DNA of 64,000 nt from CAZHCG01 sp046484285 (GTDB taxonomy: Bacteria > Myxococcota_A > Polyangia > JAAYKL01): assembly GCA_046484285.1 (NCBI GenBank), contig JAWOBP010000156.1, positions 1 through 64,000 on the forward strand. Direction: 5' to 3'. Of the stretch, positions 26,770-34,540 are shown piece after piece. A program made the position numbers and the translations under genes. Position 1 is the first letter of the stretch, and every line of letters begins with the position of its first letter. The notes under the pieces were generated by a model. It did not search any database and had not been told where the DNA came from. It saw only the letters and a list, made by a program, of their open reading frames with translations.

Positions 26770-27578
26770 TCAGCCGAACAGCTCCAGCTGGCGTCGGTTT
26801 TCCCCTGTGCCTTGCTTGCTTCGTCTCCGGCGGCCCGTTCCCGGTCGCAGCCTTTGCTCCAGCTCGCCGCCGGCCGGTCCCAGCGCTGTCATTCCGCCCC
26901 GCTGGGGGGAAATGGCCCATTCCCGGTCGACGATCTGCTCGAATGACACTCCGGCCGTTTTCTCCAATCGGCGCGCGCGGAAGTCTAGTGCCTCGTCAAC
27001 CCGACGATTTCGGGTACGGGGCGAGAGATCATCGGCGAGGCCAAGGAACGACGACGAAGGACTGGCGGTGCCAATTCGAGGAGGAGTGACGCAGGGATCG
27101 TCGATGAGGGCCGGCCCGACCCGGCATTGTGGGGTTGACGAGGCGCTAGGCGGCGAAAGGAGTCGATCTTGTCGCTGTTGCCAATTCGGGCCCGGTCGAG
27201 AGCGTCGCGCAGCTCCTCGATCGTGCGGTCGTAGACGCGAAGCGGGACCGGGTGGGGGTGGCCGTCCTTTCCGCCGTGGGCGAAGGCGAAGCGGGCCGGA
27301 TCGTCGAAGCGGGACGGAGCACCGCAGGCGACCTCGGAGGCGACCTCGGCGACCAGGGCCAGCGCCTGCATCGTACGCGGTCCCAGGCCCTCGGTCAGCA
27401 GCAGCGATTCGAAGTCGCGGCCGTCGGTCGCGACGAAGCCGTGCAGGTAGAGCGAGAAGCCGTCCTGGACTGCGGTGTTGTCCACCTTGGCCGTCAAGCG
27501 CGAGGCGCGCACCAGCGCTTCTCAGTCGAGCCCGGTGCGCTCGGCCGTGGCCAGCAGCTCGGCTGGTGTGGGATACAT
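26770..27578 (-). pseudogene. DUF763 family protein, degraded and interrupted by a MITE
   Basis: The minus strand reads PTPAELLATAERTGLD-stop-EALVRASRLTAKVDNTA, then DGFSLYLHGFVATDGRDFESLLLTEGLGPRTM, FAHGGKDGHPHP and IEELRDALDRARIG, which are DUF763 segments. Lesions visible: an in-frame TGA after TGLD; no N-terminal part upstream of 27578; the MITE at 26986-27148 after SFRRLA; and, as I recall the family, a fusion of distant segments at LYLHGFV/ATDGRDFES (internal deletion). Beyond the MITE the frame resumes as DFRARRLEKTAGVSFEQIVDREW and ends RRQLELFG. The product is not expected to function. Confidence 0.75.
26986..27148 (+). mobile_element. MITE-like element, copy 2 (163 bp)
   Basis: It is the same element as 489-651, in the same orientation and with the same length. 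The left TIR is perfect; the right TIR has one change (GCGCTA instead of GCACTA). It sits inside the DUF763 pseudogene, splitting its C-terminal region. TA is present at both ends. Confidence 0.85.
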
Positions 27579-27617
27579 GATCCACTCGGGGGGTACATGG
27601 ATCGAGTTGATATCATT
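27579..27617 (+). repeat. Direct repeat copy A flanking the VapBC module
   Basis: GATCCACTCGGGGGGT, two variable bases, then ATGGATCGAGTTGATATCATT. The same 39-bp pattern recurs at 28393-28431 with only the two middle bases different, and similarity fades into T-rich DNA after each copy. It begins exactly where the DUF763 pseudogene frame starts. Confidence 0.8.
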
Positions 27618-27643
27618 GTTTTTTTTCTTGTATCGTTTTTTCC

Positions 27644-27697
27644 TTGACACTCACCGCGAGATATTCACACTATAATTGTGTGCACTAAAGTAGTGCA
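27644..27697 (+). promoter_or_regulatory. Promoter/operator region of the VapBC module
   Basis: The AT-rich segment holds TTGACA (27644-27649) and TATAAT (27671-27676), but 21 bp apart, so another -35 may be used. Two inverted repeats follow: CACAC-tataatt-GTGTG (27666-27682) centred on the -10, and TGCACT-aaagt-AGTGCA (27681-27697). Such palindromes over the promoter are the usual autoregulatory operator of antitoxins. Confidence 0.65.
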
Positions 27698-27711
27698 ATA
27701 GAGGTCCGCCG

Positions 27712-27930
27712 ATGAAAAACATAACCCTCAGCGCCGAAGAAGAGCTCATCGAGCGTTCCCGCCTGCGGGCCCGGCAGGAGAAGACCACCTTGAACGCGGT
27801 CTTCCGCAGGTGGCTCGCCAGGTATGCCCTCGGCGAGGACGCCGCGGCATCCTACCGCGATCTAATGAAGGATCTCTCCTATTCCAGCGCCGGTCGTCGC
27901 TTCACGCGCGAAGAGCTGAACGAGCGATAG
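27712..27930 (+). CDS. VapB-type (ribbon-helix-helix-like) antitoxin
   Basis: This 72-residue protein begins with a strand (MKNITLSAEEELIERSRLRA) followed by helices (TLNAVFRRWLARYALG), the pattern of ribbon-helix-helix antitoxins. The C-terminal part (MKDLSYSSAGRRFTREELNER) is suited to bind and block the toxin. GAGGTCCGCC precedes the ATG. The stop is 9 bp before the PIN toxin gene. The operator palindromes upstream are its likely binding sites. Confidence 0.8.
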   Translation: MKNITLSAEEELIERSRLRARQEKTTLNAVFRRWLARYALGEDAAASYRDLMKDLSYSSAGRRFTREELNER

Positions 27931-27939
27931 GAATAGACC

Positions 27940-28410
27940 ATGAACGACAGGTTTTTTCTTGATACGAACATTTTGGTCTACACTTTCGACGAGCGAGAGC
28001 CCTCGAAGCGCGCCAAGGCAAGGCAGCTCGTGGAGCGCGCTCTCGAGAGCGGCCGGGGTGTGATCAGCTACCAGGTGCTCCAGGAGTTTCTCAACGTGTC
28101 GGTGCGCAAGTTCTCACGACCGCTGAGATTCGCCGACCGAATCCGCTATCTCGAGACCGTGCTCTCGCCCCTTTGCGAGGTGTTTCCGTCCGAGGCCTTT
28201 TACCGCCGCGGGATCGAGATCGAACAGCGATACGGCTTCGGGTTCTACGATTCGCTGATAATCGCCGGCGCGCTGGCGGCCGGGGCAGCGACCCTCTGCT
28301 CCGAAGACTTTCAGGATGGCCAGCGCATCGAAAGCACAACCATCGCCAACCCTTTTTCTGACCCCTCTGATCCGCTCTCTGATCCACTCTCTGATCCACT
28401 CGGGGGGTGA
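27940..28410 (+). CDS. PIN-domain toxin (VapC family) with a repeat-derived tail
   Basis: The PIN fold is complete: FLDTNILVY (Asp8), VLQEFLN (Glu49), FYDSLIIAGAL (Asp104) and SEDF (Asp123). Such toxins are Mg-dependent RNases, often cutting initiator tRNA or rRNA. The last residues (SDPSDPLSDPLSDPLGG) come from 12-bp tandem repeats of about CTCTGATCCACT and run into direct-repeat copy B, so the native C-terminus was probably replaced. The catalytic core is unaffected. The pair sits in an AT-richer, repeat-bracketed patch, a sign of acquisition. Confidence 0.85.
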   Translation: MNDRFFLDTNILVYTFDEREPSKRAKARQLVERALESGRGVISYQVLQEFLNVSVRKFSRPLRFADRIRYLETVLSPLCEVFPSEAFYRRGIEIEQRYGFGFYDSLIIAGALAAGAATLCSEDFQDGQRIESTTIANPFSDPSDPLSDPLSDPLGG

Positions 28411-28431
28411 ATGGATCGAGTTGATATCATT
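28393..28431 (+). repeat. Direct repeat copy B flanking the VapBC module
   Basis: This is the partner of 27579-27617, 814 bp downstream. It supplies the last codons and the stop of the toxin gene, and on the minus strand the stop of the eIF2B-like gene (28429-28427). Confidence 0.8.
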
Positions 28432-29335
28432 TGTTTTTATTGGAGCGCAGCTCGGCTCGCCGCCGCGCGATCTCGGCTCCTGCCCGGCCGGCCCTGCTCG
28501 CTGTCAGGCGGCCGGTCTCGGTCAGCACGGCACCCAGCAGGTCGGGCGGCGTCACGTCGAACAGCGGGCAGCTCACCCGCGCTCCGGGCGGCGATTCTCC
28601 GGCCAGGTCCGCCGGATGCTCCTCGATACTCGCCTCCTTGCGCCCGGCCAGCTTCAGCCGCTGGCAGACTGCGTAAAACGGCACTTCGAAGCGCCTCGCG
28701 GCCAGCGCCAGCGGAAATGTCCCGGCGCGGTTGACCAGCGATCCGTCGGCCAGGATCTGGTCGGCTCCCACCAGCACCGCGTCGGCGCGCTCCACGGCCG
28801 CGGGCAGCGCCCCGTCGGTCGTCAGCTCCACCTCCAGCCCGTTTTCCACCATCCGCCGCGCCGCGCGCCGGCCGTCTCCGAGGCTGTGCCCCTCGCCGAT
28901 CAGCACCAGCTCCGGCCTCAGCCTCTCGAGGCAAGCGAGAGCCGTGGCGCTCCACGAGCAGGTGACCGCCGTCCCCACCTCGCCCAGCTCGCAAACGGCC
29001 AGGGCCGCGATCCGCTCGTCGGCTGCGCGGATCAGCTCCAGCTCGTCTCTAGCCGCCCGCTCGAGGGCAGCGCGCGGAGGTGCTCCCGAAAGCACGGCCC
29101 GGCGCGCTTCGATCGCGACGCGGAACGCCGCGGATCCGACCGCCGCCATCGAGGGCCGCAGATTGTCGATCCGAACAGCAAGGTCGTCGATTGTCGAAAG
29201 GGCCTCTCGGCTTTCGCAGGGCAGATCCCCGGCCGCGATCTCCAGCGTCTCGAGCGCGCAAACCGCCAGCGAGGTCGCGCCGCTGTCCGTGTCGGAGCGG
29301 ATCGCCTCCAGCAGCTCTTCGAGCCGGCGGCTCAC
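28427..29335 (-). CDS. eIF2B/methylthioribose-1-phosphate isomerase-like protein
   Basis: The 302-residue protein starts at GTG 29335 (GTGA overlap with the NUDIX stop). The first half is helical; the second is the Rossmann-like eIF2B domain with LVLIGEGHSLGDGRRAARRM, ADAVLVGADQILADGSLVNRAGT and PFYAVCQRLKL. The family includes methylthioribose-1-phosphate isomerase, ribose-1,5-bisphosphate isomerase and the eIF2B alpha/beta/delta subunits. The GADQI/NRAGT segment fits the sugar-phosphate isomerase site, but the substrate cannot be fixed here. Its last few codons (NKNK) lie in repeat B. Confidence 0.7.
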   Translation of the reverse strand: MSRRLEELLEAIRSDTDSGATSLAVCALETLEIAAGDLPCESREALSTIDDLAVRIDNLRPSMAAVGSAAFRVAIEARRAVLSGAPPRAALERAARDELELIRAADERIAALAVCELGEVGTAVTCSWSATALACLERLRPELVLIGEGHSLGDGRRAARRMVENGLEVELTTDGALPAAVERADAVLVGADQILADGSLVNRAGTFPLALAARRFEVPFYAVCQRLKLAGRKEASIEEHPADLAGESPPGARVSCPLFDVTPPDLLGAVLTETGRLTASRAGRAGAEIARRRAELRSNKNK

Positions 29336-29745
29336 GGCGCGACCCTCCGCCAGGCCTCGCCGAGCGCTGGCACGGTCTCGAGCCGGTCGATCTCGCGCGG
29401 TTCGGCCCAGCGCAGCTCGACGTGCTCCCAGTCCAGCCTGGGCTGCGCGCCGGGAGCCAGTCGAAAGCGAAACGGGTGCACGCGCCAGCGACGCCCCAGC
29501 TCCTCGTCGAGCACCTCCAGCGGATCGCCGCTGCGCTCCAGCTCGATCTGCTCGCCGGAAAAGCCCAGCTCCTCGAAGATCTCGACCCGCGCCTGGCGCT
29601 CGGCCGAGCTCTCTTCCAGAAAGCCCGATACACCGGCCCAGCGACCCTGGTAGCTGCCCACGTGCGAGGAGCGCCGCAGCAGAAGCACGCGTCCGTCGCG
29701 CACGACAAAGGCGGTGACCACGTCGGTGGTTTTTTCCGAGCTCAA
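29332..29745 (-). CDS. NUDIX hydrolase
   Basis: This is a 137-residue protein with a complete Nudix box, GFLEESSAERQARVEIFEELGF (G-x5-E-x7-R-E-like-x2-E-E-x-G, with V in place of the usual R-E Arg neighbour). It starts at TTG 29745, just after the TPR gene stop; a GTG at 29721 is an alternative. It overlaps the eIF2B-like gene by 4 bp, so they are probably co-translated. NUDIX enzymes hydrolyse nucleoside diphosphate derivatives; pairing with a sugar-phosphate isomerase-like protein hints at nucleotide-sugar or NAD/ADP-ribose salvage, which is inference. Confidence 0.85.
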   Translation of the reverse strand: MSSEKTTDVVTAFVVRDGRVLLLRRSSHVGSYQGRWAGVSGFLEESSAERQARVEIFEELGFSGEQIELERSGDPLEVLDEELGRRWRVHPFRFRLAPGAQPRLDWEHVELRWAEPREIDRLETVPALGEAWRRVAP

Positions 29746-29752
29746 GGCGCGG

Positions 29753-31033
29753 TCAGTGGGAGGGCTTGCAGACCGACCTGCGCTTTTCGATGTCGGCGCG
29801 GGTCACGCCCTGCAGGTCGCCTTCGAGCGCGTCCCGGTAATGCTGCTGCCCGAGGTCGTAGAGCCTCCGCTCGCAGGCGATGTCGCCCAGGATCACGTGC
29901 GCCAGGCTCAGATCGGGCTTCATCGAGATCGCCTGCTTGAGGTGGCTGCGCGCGCTGGTGTAGCGGCCCAGCCGGAAGTAGGTCTCGCCGGTGTGCAGGT
30001 AGACCTTGACCACGCCGGGCGCCACCGACTTGGCCTTGTCGAGCGCCTCCAGCGCCGCGTCCGAGTCGCCCGATGCGTACTCGATGTCGGCCAGCAACAG
30101 GTAGGCGTCGACCAGGTTCGGCACCTCCTCGATCGCTTTTTCCAGCGGCTCCCTGGCCTCCTCGGGCTTGTTCTGCCCGTAGAGGGCCTCGCCCAGGCCG
30201 AGGTAGGCCGTGCCGCGCTCCTGGTCTCCCTCCAGCGCGGCGCGGAAGGCCTGCTCGGCCGCGGCGAAGTCTCCGCCGGCCAGGTACGCCTCGCCCAGCG
30301 CGTGACGCGCCTCGATCCAGTCCGGGCGAATCGCCAGCGCGATCCCGAGCTGCTCGATCGCCTCGGGACCCTCGCCCAGCACGCGTCCCAGCTCGTAGTG
30401 CGCCCGGCAGGACGCCGGCTCGGTCTCCACCGCGTCGCGCAGCGCCGCGACCGCGCCCTGGTGATCTCCGCTCGCCTCGAGCGCGAGCCCCAGCCCGATC
30501 CGGGCCACGTGACCCGCGCCGGCCGAGATCGCCTCGCGGTAGGCGGCGATCGCCGTCTGGTTGTCGACTCGCCGGCGGTAGGCCTCGCCCATTCCGGTTT
30601 TGCCGCGCGCGACATCGCCCTTTTCGATCACTTTTTCGAATTCGTCGATCGCCCGGGCCGAGCGGTCGAAGGTCAACCACACCCAGCCGGAGCAAACCTG
30701 GCCGACGCTGCCGTCACGGTTGCGCCGCTCCAATACCCGGCAGGCCCGCTTGGACTTCTCCAGCTTGCCCTTGGCCATCTGGATCTTGGCCAGACCGTAG
30801 CGGGCCTCGCCGAACCCCGCCTCCTCGTCGAGAGCGCGATCGTACAGCTCGCGGGCGCGATCGTGGTCCATCGCCTCCACGTAGAGATGGCCGAGATTCA
30901 CCAGCTCGCCCGCGTCCATGGTCGCCGAACGATCGTCTTTCCCCGCGAGGGGATTGCTCGACTGCTCGGCCAGCGCCCCGCCCGAGACGGTGGTCGCGGC
31001 CAGCACCAACAAGCCGATCAGCACTTCGCGCAT
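29753..31033 (-). CDS. Periplasmic TPR-repeat protein
   Basis: ATG 31033 is preceded by AAAGGAGCT and opens a signal peptide (MREVLIGLLVLAATTVSGGALA). The 426-residue product then has about ten TPR units (DHDRARELYDRALDEE, FGEARYGLAKIQMAKG, LGEAYLAGGDFAAAEQAFRAAL, TGETYFRLGRYTSARSHLKQ). It most likely scaffolds envelope protein complexes. It is the first gene of a probable operon with the NUDIX and eIF2B-like genes, though the functional link is not obvious. Confidence 0.8.
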   Translation of the reverse strand: MREVLIGLLVLAATTVSGGALAEQSSNPLAGKDDRSATMDAGELVNLGHLYVEAMDHDRARELYDRALDEEAGFGEARYGLAKIQMAKGKLEKSKRACRVLERRNRDGSVGQVCSGWVWLTFDRSARAIDEFEKVIEKGDVARGKTGMGEAYRRRVDNQTAIAAYREAISAGAGHVARIGLGLALEASGDHQGAVAALRDAVETEPASCRAHYELGRVLGEGPEAIEQLGIALAIRPDWIEARHALGEAYLAGGDFAAAEQAFRAALEGDQERGTAYLGLGEALYGQNKPEEAREPLEKAIEEVPNLVDAYLLLADIEYASGDSDAALEALDKAKSVAPGVVKVYLHTGETYFRLGRYTSARSHLKQAISMKPDLSLAHVILGDIACERRLYDLGQQHYRDALEGDLQGVTRADIEKRRSVCKPSH

Positions 31034-31151
31034 CAGACTAGCTCCTTTGCACAGCAGGAAGTTCGCACGATAACACGTTTTTCCCCGCCGGTCTTCAACC
31101 CGACCTGTTCGACCTTGCAAGGACGATGATTGTTCAAATACGCAATCGCCT

Positions 31152-34100
31152 TTACGTCCCGCCGCCCAAAAGCAGGATGTGATCCACCTCGAAGCGCTCG
31201 CCGCCGGCCGAGACCAGCGAGATCGGCAGCGAGCCGGAGGGCCAGAGACCGGGCTCCAACGAAAAGCGGTATTCCCTCATTGCTCCGCTCAGCTCCGCGG
31301 TCGCTGCAAGGCGACCGTCGATCCGCACCTCGAGCTTTTCCGAGCTGGCGGGGTCATCCCCCAGGTGTCGCGCGCGAACCAACAGCAGGCCGCCTCGATC
31401 CGCCATCGCCTCGAAGCGCAGCTCTGCGCGCGATCCCGAACTGAGGCAGGTGGTGCGTCCCAGGTAGCCGCCGCGCCCCTCGCCGTCTGCGGTGCAGCGC
31501 GCCCAACCGGAAACCAGCGAGGGGGCGCCCCGCGCCAGGTCGGTGCCGAACAGCGGCGCGCGGCCCACCGCTCCAATTCGGACAAGGCTCTCCGCGGTGC
31601 ACTCCAACTCGGGCTCCTCCACGAGCAGCCGCAGCAGGCGGGGCGCGGCCCACTCGATCCCGAGCCGTCCCAGCGACTGGACCGCGTAGCAGCGCGTGTC
31701 GGTGTGGTCGTCGCTGGCCAGCACGTCGAGCAGCACGGCGCCGGCCCGCGGATCGCCGAGCAGGCCCAGCGCCTTGACCGTCCGGTAGCGGGTGCGGTTG
31801 TCGTCCAGCAGGTCGACCAGCGGCTCGAAGGCCCGCCTGTCACCGAGGCGGCCCAGGTGGCGAATCGCGGCGGTGCGCAGCTCGAGATCGCCGCGGTGCA
31901 GGGCCTCGATCAGGGCGGGGACCGCGGCCGTGTCGCCGAGGTTCGCCAGCGCCAGCGCCGCCCGATCCCGCCTGGACGTCTCCCGGGAGCCGAGCGCCTC
32001 GCGCAGCACGCGAGCCCCGCGCGAGCTGCCCAGCCGACCGAGCGCCACCGCGGCCGCCAGCGCCACGTCGCGATCCCCGTCGCCGAGCAGCTCTGCGATC
32101 TCACCTGTCTTCTTTCGCACGCCGATCTCGCCGACGAGCTCGAGCGCTTCGCAGCGATCCCGGCTTTGCGCCTCGACGTCGCGCGCCACGTCGAGCAGCG
32201 TCGGCACGGCCCGCGGATCGCGCAGGCGGCCGAGACGGAGCGCCCGTCGCGTCCGGTCCGCGGCGGCGGCGATCCCGTCGATCCAGACGCGGATCTCGTC
32301 GAGCAGCTCGGCGCCGACATCCGGCTCTCGGTCGTAGAGGTTGCGCTTCTCGCCCGGATCCGAGCCGAGGTCGTAGAGCTCGAAGAGGCGGCGGGAGGGA
32401 TCCGATATCAGCTTCCAGGGCCAGCGCACGGCCATGTGCTGTCGCATCACCGAGGCGAAGACCGGGTGGGGCGTCCGGGGGCTCTGCCCGGAGAGCAGAA
32501 ACGGACGCAGGTCGCGACCCTCCATCCGGGCCGGGACATCGACGCCGACCAGGCGCAGCAGGGTGGGCGCCGTGTCCAGCGTCGAGACCGGCTGCTCCAC
32601 GAAGCGGGGTTCGGCTCCGGGAACCCGGATGATCAGCGGCACGCGCACCTGCTCCTCGTAGAGCGAGGAACCGTGGTAATGCCCGCCGTGCTCGCCGAAC
32701 TCCTCGCCGTGGTCGGCGGTCAGCACCACGACCGCGTCGCGCGCCAGCTCTTTTTCCACGTGGTCGAGCAAGCGGCCGGCCGCCGCGTCGGCCTCGAAGA
32801 TCTCGCCTTCGTAGCGCTCCCGCGGCGAGGTGCCGAAACGCTCCGAGCGGTAGGGCTCGTGGACGTTGAAGAAGTGCACCCAGAGGAAGAAGGCCGGCTC
32901 GCCCTGCTCGATGTAGCTCTCGATCCTGGTGATCGCCAGATCGGCGAGCTTGTCCGGAGACGGAGATCCGTGGTGCACGGACTCGAATCCGAAGCTGCGA
33001 TCGCGCAGCGAGCCCACCCGATCGCCGTGGGTGTGGAAGATCCCGTTGGTGTAGAACGCCGAGCTCTCGTAGCCGGATTCTCCCAGCACGTCGGCCATGG
33101 TCGTGGTGCTCGATACGTCGAGCCCCATCGCCACCTCGTCGTAGAGGTAGCGGGAGGTGTGGAACGATGAGATCGAGTACGAGCTGTGAGGCACCGGGCA
33201 GTAGGCGCGCTCGAAGGCCGTGGCGCGGCTCGCCCACTCGTCGATTCGCGGCGAGGCGGGTCGCTCGTGGTAGCCGTAGACGCCCAGGCGGTCGGCGCGC
33301 AACGCGTCGATCGAGATGATGATCAGGTGCGCGCCGGGGAAGGTCGGCCAGTCGCCGGAGGATATCACCTCCCGCTCGGCGCGCTCTCGCTCGTAGAGCC
33401 TCCGTCGCGCCGCGGTCGAGGGGCGGCTCTCGGCCGGGGATTTCCCGCTCGCGACAATGCTGGCGACGCGCAGCAGGCTCGAGGTGGTCGCCGTCCGCTC
33501 GTGCAGCGCCAGCTTGACCGTCTGTCGTTCGTTGCTGGTCCACAGCGCCGCCGCCAGCAGCAGCAAAACCAACGCGGCGGTCCGCGCGGCGGCGATCGCC
33601 AGGCGCCCGGTTTCGACGCGGCCCAGGCGCGAGATGGCGATTCGCGCTCCCAGCGCCAGCAACCCCAGCGAGCCCAGCGCCAGCGCAGCGTGCAGGTAGT
33701 CGTAGAGGCGGCGGTAGAGGTGTCCGTCACACCAGCGCGCGCCCAGCGCCAGCGCCACCAGCGCCAGCACTGCGGCCAGCCTGGCGCCGCGCGCCGCGTT
33801 CGGGCGGTCGAGCCTCGCGACCAGGGCCAGGACCACGCTCGCAGCGATCCATGTCAGCACCGCCAGGAGCAGCGCTGCCAGCGCGACCAGCAGCCAGCGC
33901 GCCGGCAGGCGGGAGGTCGTTCCACCCTGGAAGAGGCGCACTGCCACGTAGATGCAGGCGGGCAGCGCCAGCACCGTCAGCGCCCAGGACGAGCCGCGCG
34001 CGGGGCGGCGACTCCGCCGCCGCCAAAGCCGGGCGCCCGCCAGCGATCCGACCGACGCCACGAGCGCGATGCACAGGCCGATCGGAGCCAGCCGTCCGGC

Positions 34101-34277
34101 GGTCTGCAGCAGGAGCAATGCTCGTTGGGCCGTTCCGGACAGATCCGACCAGCCCTGTACGGCATCCAGGGCGCCCGCGATCAGCCCCGCCGCCGCCCCG
34201 GAGACGACGGCCAGCGACGGTCCGGCGAAGTCCGGGATCGCGGTCTCTGATCGGCCGGCTGCCAGTGAAAAGCTCAT
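31152..34277 (-). CDS. Large membrane protein: multi-TM region, sulfatase-fold domain, HEAT repeats
   Basis: The 1041-residue protein starts at ATG 34277. About residues 20-270 contain several hydrophobic helices. A sulfatase-like domain begins near 330 (LIIISIDALRADRLGVYGY), includes WVHFFNVHEPY and VVLTADHGEEFGEHGGHYHG, and runs to about 690. HEAT-like repeats follow (DVALAAAVALGRLGSSRGARVLREAL, ELRTAAIRHLGRLGDRRAFEPL), then a C-terminal strand-rich domain. The catalytic region reads CPVPHSSYSISSFHTSRY, without the formylglycine motif. The three-part architecture suggests a membrane phosphoester transferase or hydrolase with a protein-docking module, but the substrate is unknown. Confidence 0.8.
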   Translation of the reverse strand: MSFSLAAGRSETAIPDFAGPSLAVVSGAAAGLIAGALDAVQGWSDLSGTAQRALLLLQTAGRLAPIGLCIALVASVGSLAGARLWRRRSRRPARGSSWALTVLALPACIYVAVRLFQGGTTSRLPARWLLVALAALLLAVLTWIAASVVLALVARLDRPNAARGARLAAVLALVALALGARWCDGHLYRRLYDYLHAALALGSLGLLALGARIAISRLGRVETGRLAIAAARTAALVLLLLAAALWTSNERQTVKLALHERTATTSSLLRVASIVASGKSPAESRPSTAARRRLYERERAEREVISSGDWPTFPGAHLIIISIDALRADRLGVYGYHERPASPRIDEWASRATAFERAYCPVPHSSYSISSFHTSRYLYDEVAMGLDVSSTTTMADVLGESGYESSAFYTNGIFHTHGDRVGSLRDRSFGFESVHHGSPSPDKLADLAITRIESYIEQGEPAFFLWVHFFNVHEPYRSERFGTSPRERYEGEIFEADAAAGRLLDHVEKELARDAVVVLTADHGEEFGEHGGHYHGSSLYEEQVRVPLIIRVPGAEPRFVEQPVSTLDTAPTLLRLVGVDVPARMEGRDLRPFLLSGQSPRTPHPVFASVMRQHMAVRWPWKLISDPSRRLFELYDLGSDPGEKRNLYDREPDVGAELLDEIRVWIDGIAAAADRTRRALRLGRLRDPRAVPTLLDVARDVEAQSRDRCEALELVGEIGVRKKTGEIAELLGDGDRDVALAAAVALGRLGSSRGARVLREALGSRETSRRDRAALALANLGDTAAVPALIEALHRGDLELRTAAIRHLGRLGDRRAFEPLVDLLDDNRTRYRTVKALGLLGDPRAGAVLLDVLASDDHTDTRCYAVQSLGRLGIEWAAPRLLRLLVEEPELECTAESLVRIGAVGRAPLFGTDLARGAPSLVSGWARCTADGEGRGGYLGRTTCLSSGSRAELRFEAMADRGGLLLVRARHLGDDPASSEKLEVRIDGRLAATAELSGAMREYRFSLEPGLWPSGSLPISLVSAGGERFEVDHILLLGGGT

Positions 34278-34295
34278 GGGCAAGAAACGACTCTG

Positions 34296-34366
<71 letters not shown>

Positions 34367-34540
34367 CGAAACGAACGGGAATCCTAGTCGTGCCCGACCC
34401 CGTTGTCAATTGCGCGGACCTTGGGCGAGTGGGCGAGAGGTCGTCCCGTCAGAATCCGCCACGCGGTTTTTTGTTTTGCAGTATGATGATAGATGAAAAA
34501 CAAAGGAAGAGACCGAATCTTGCAACACGAGGAGGCCGAT

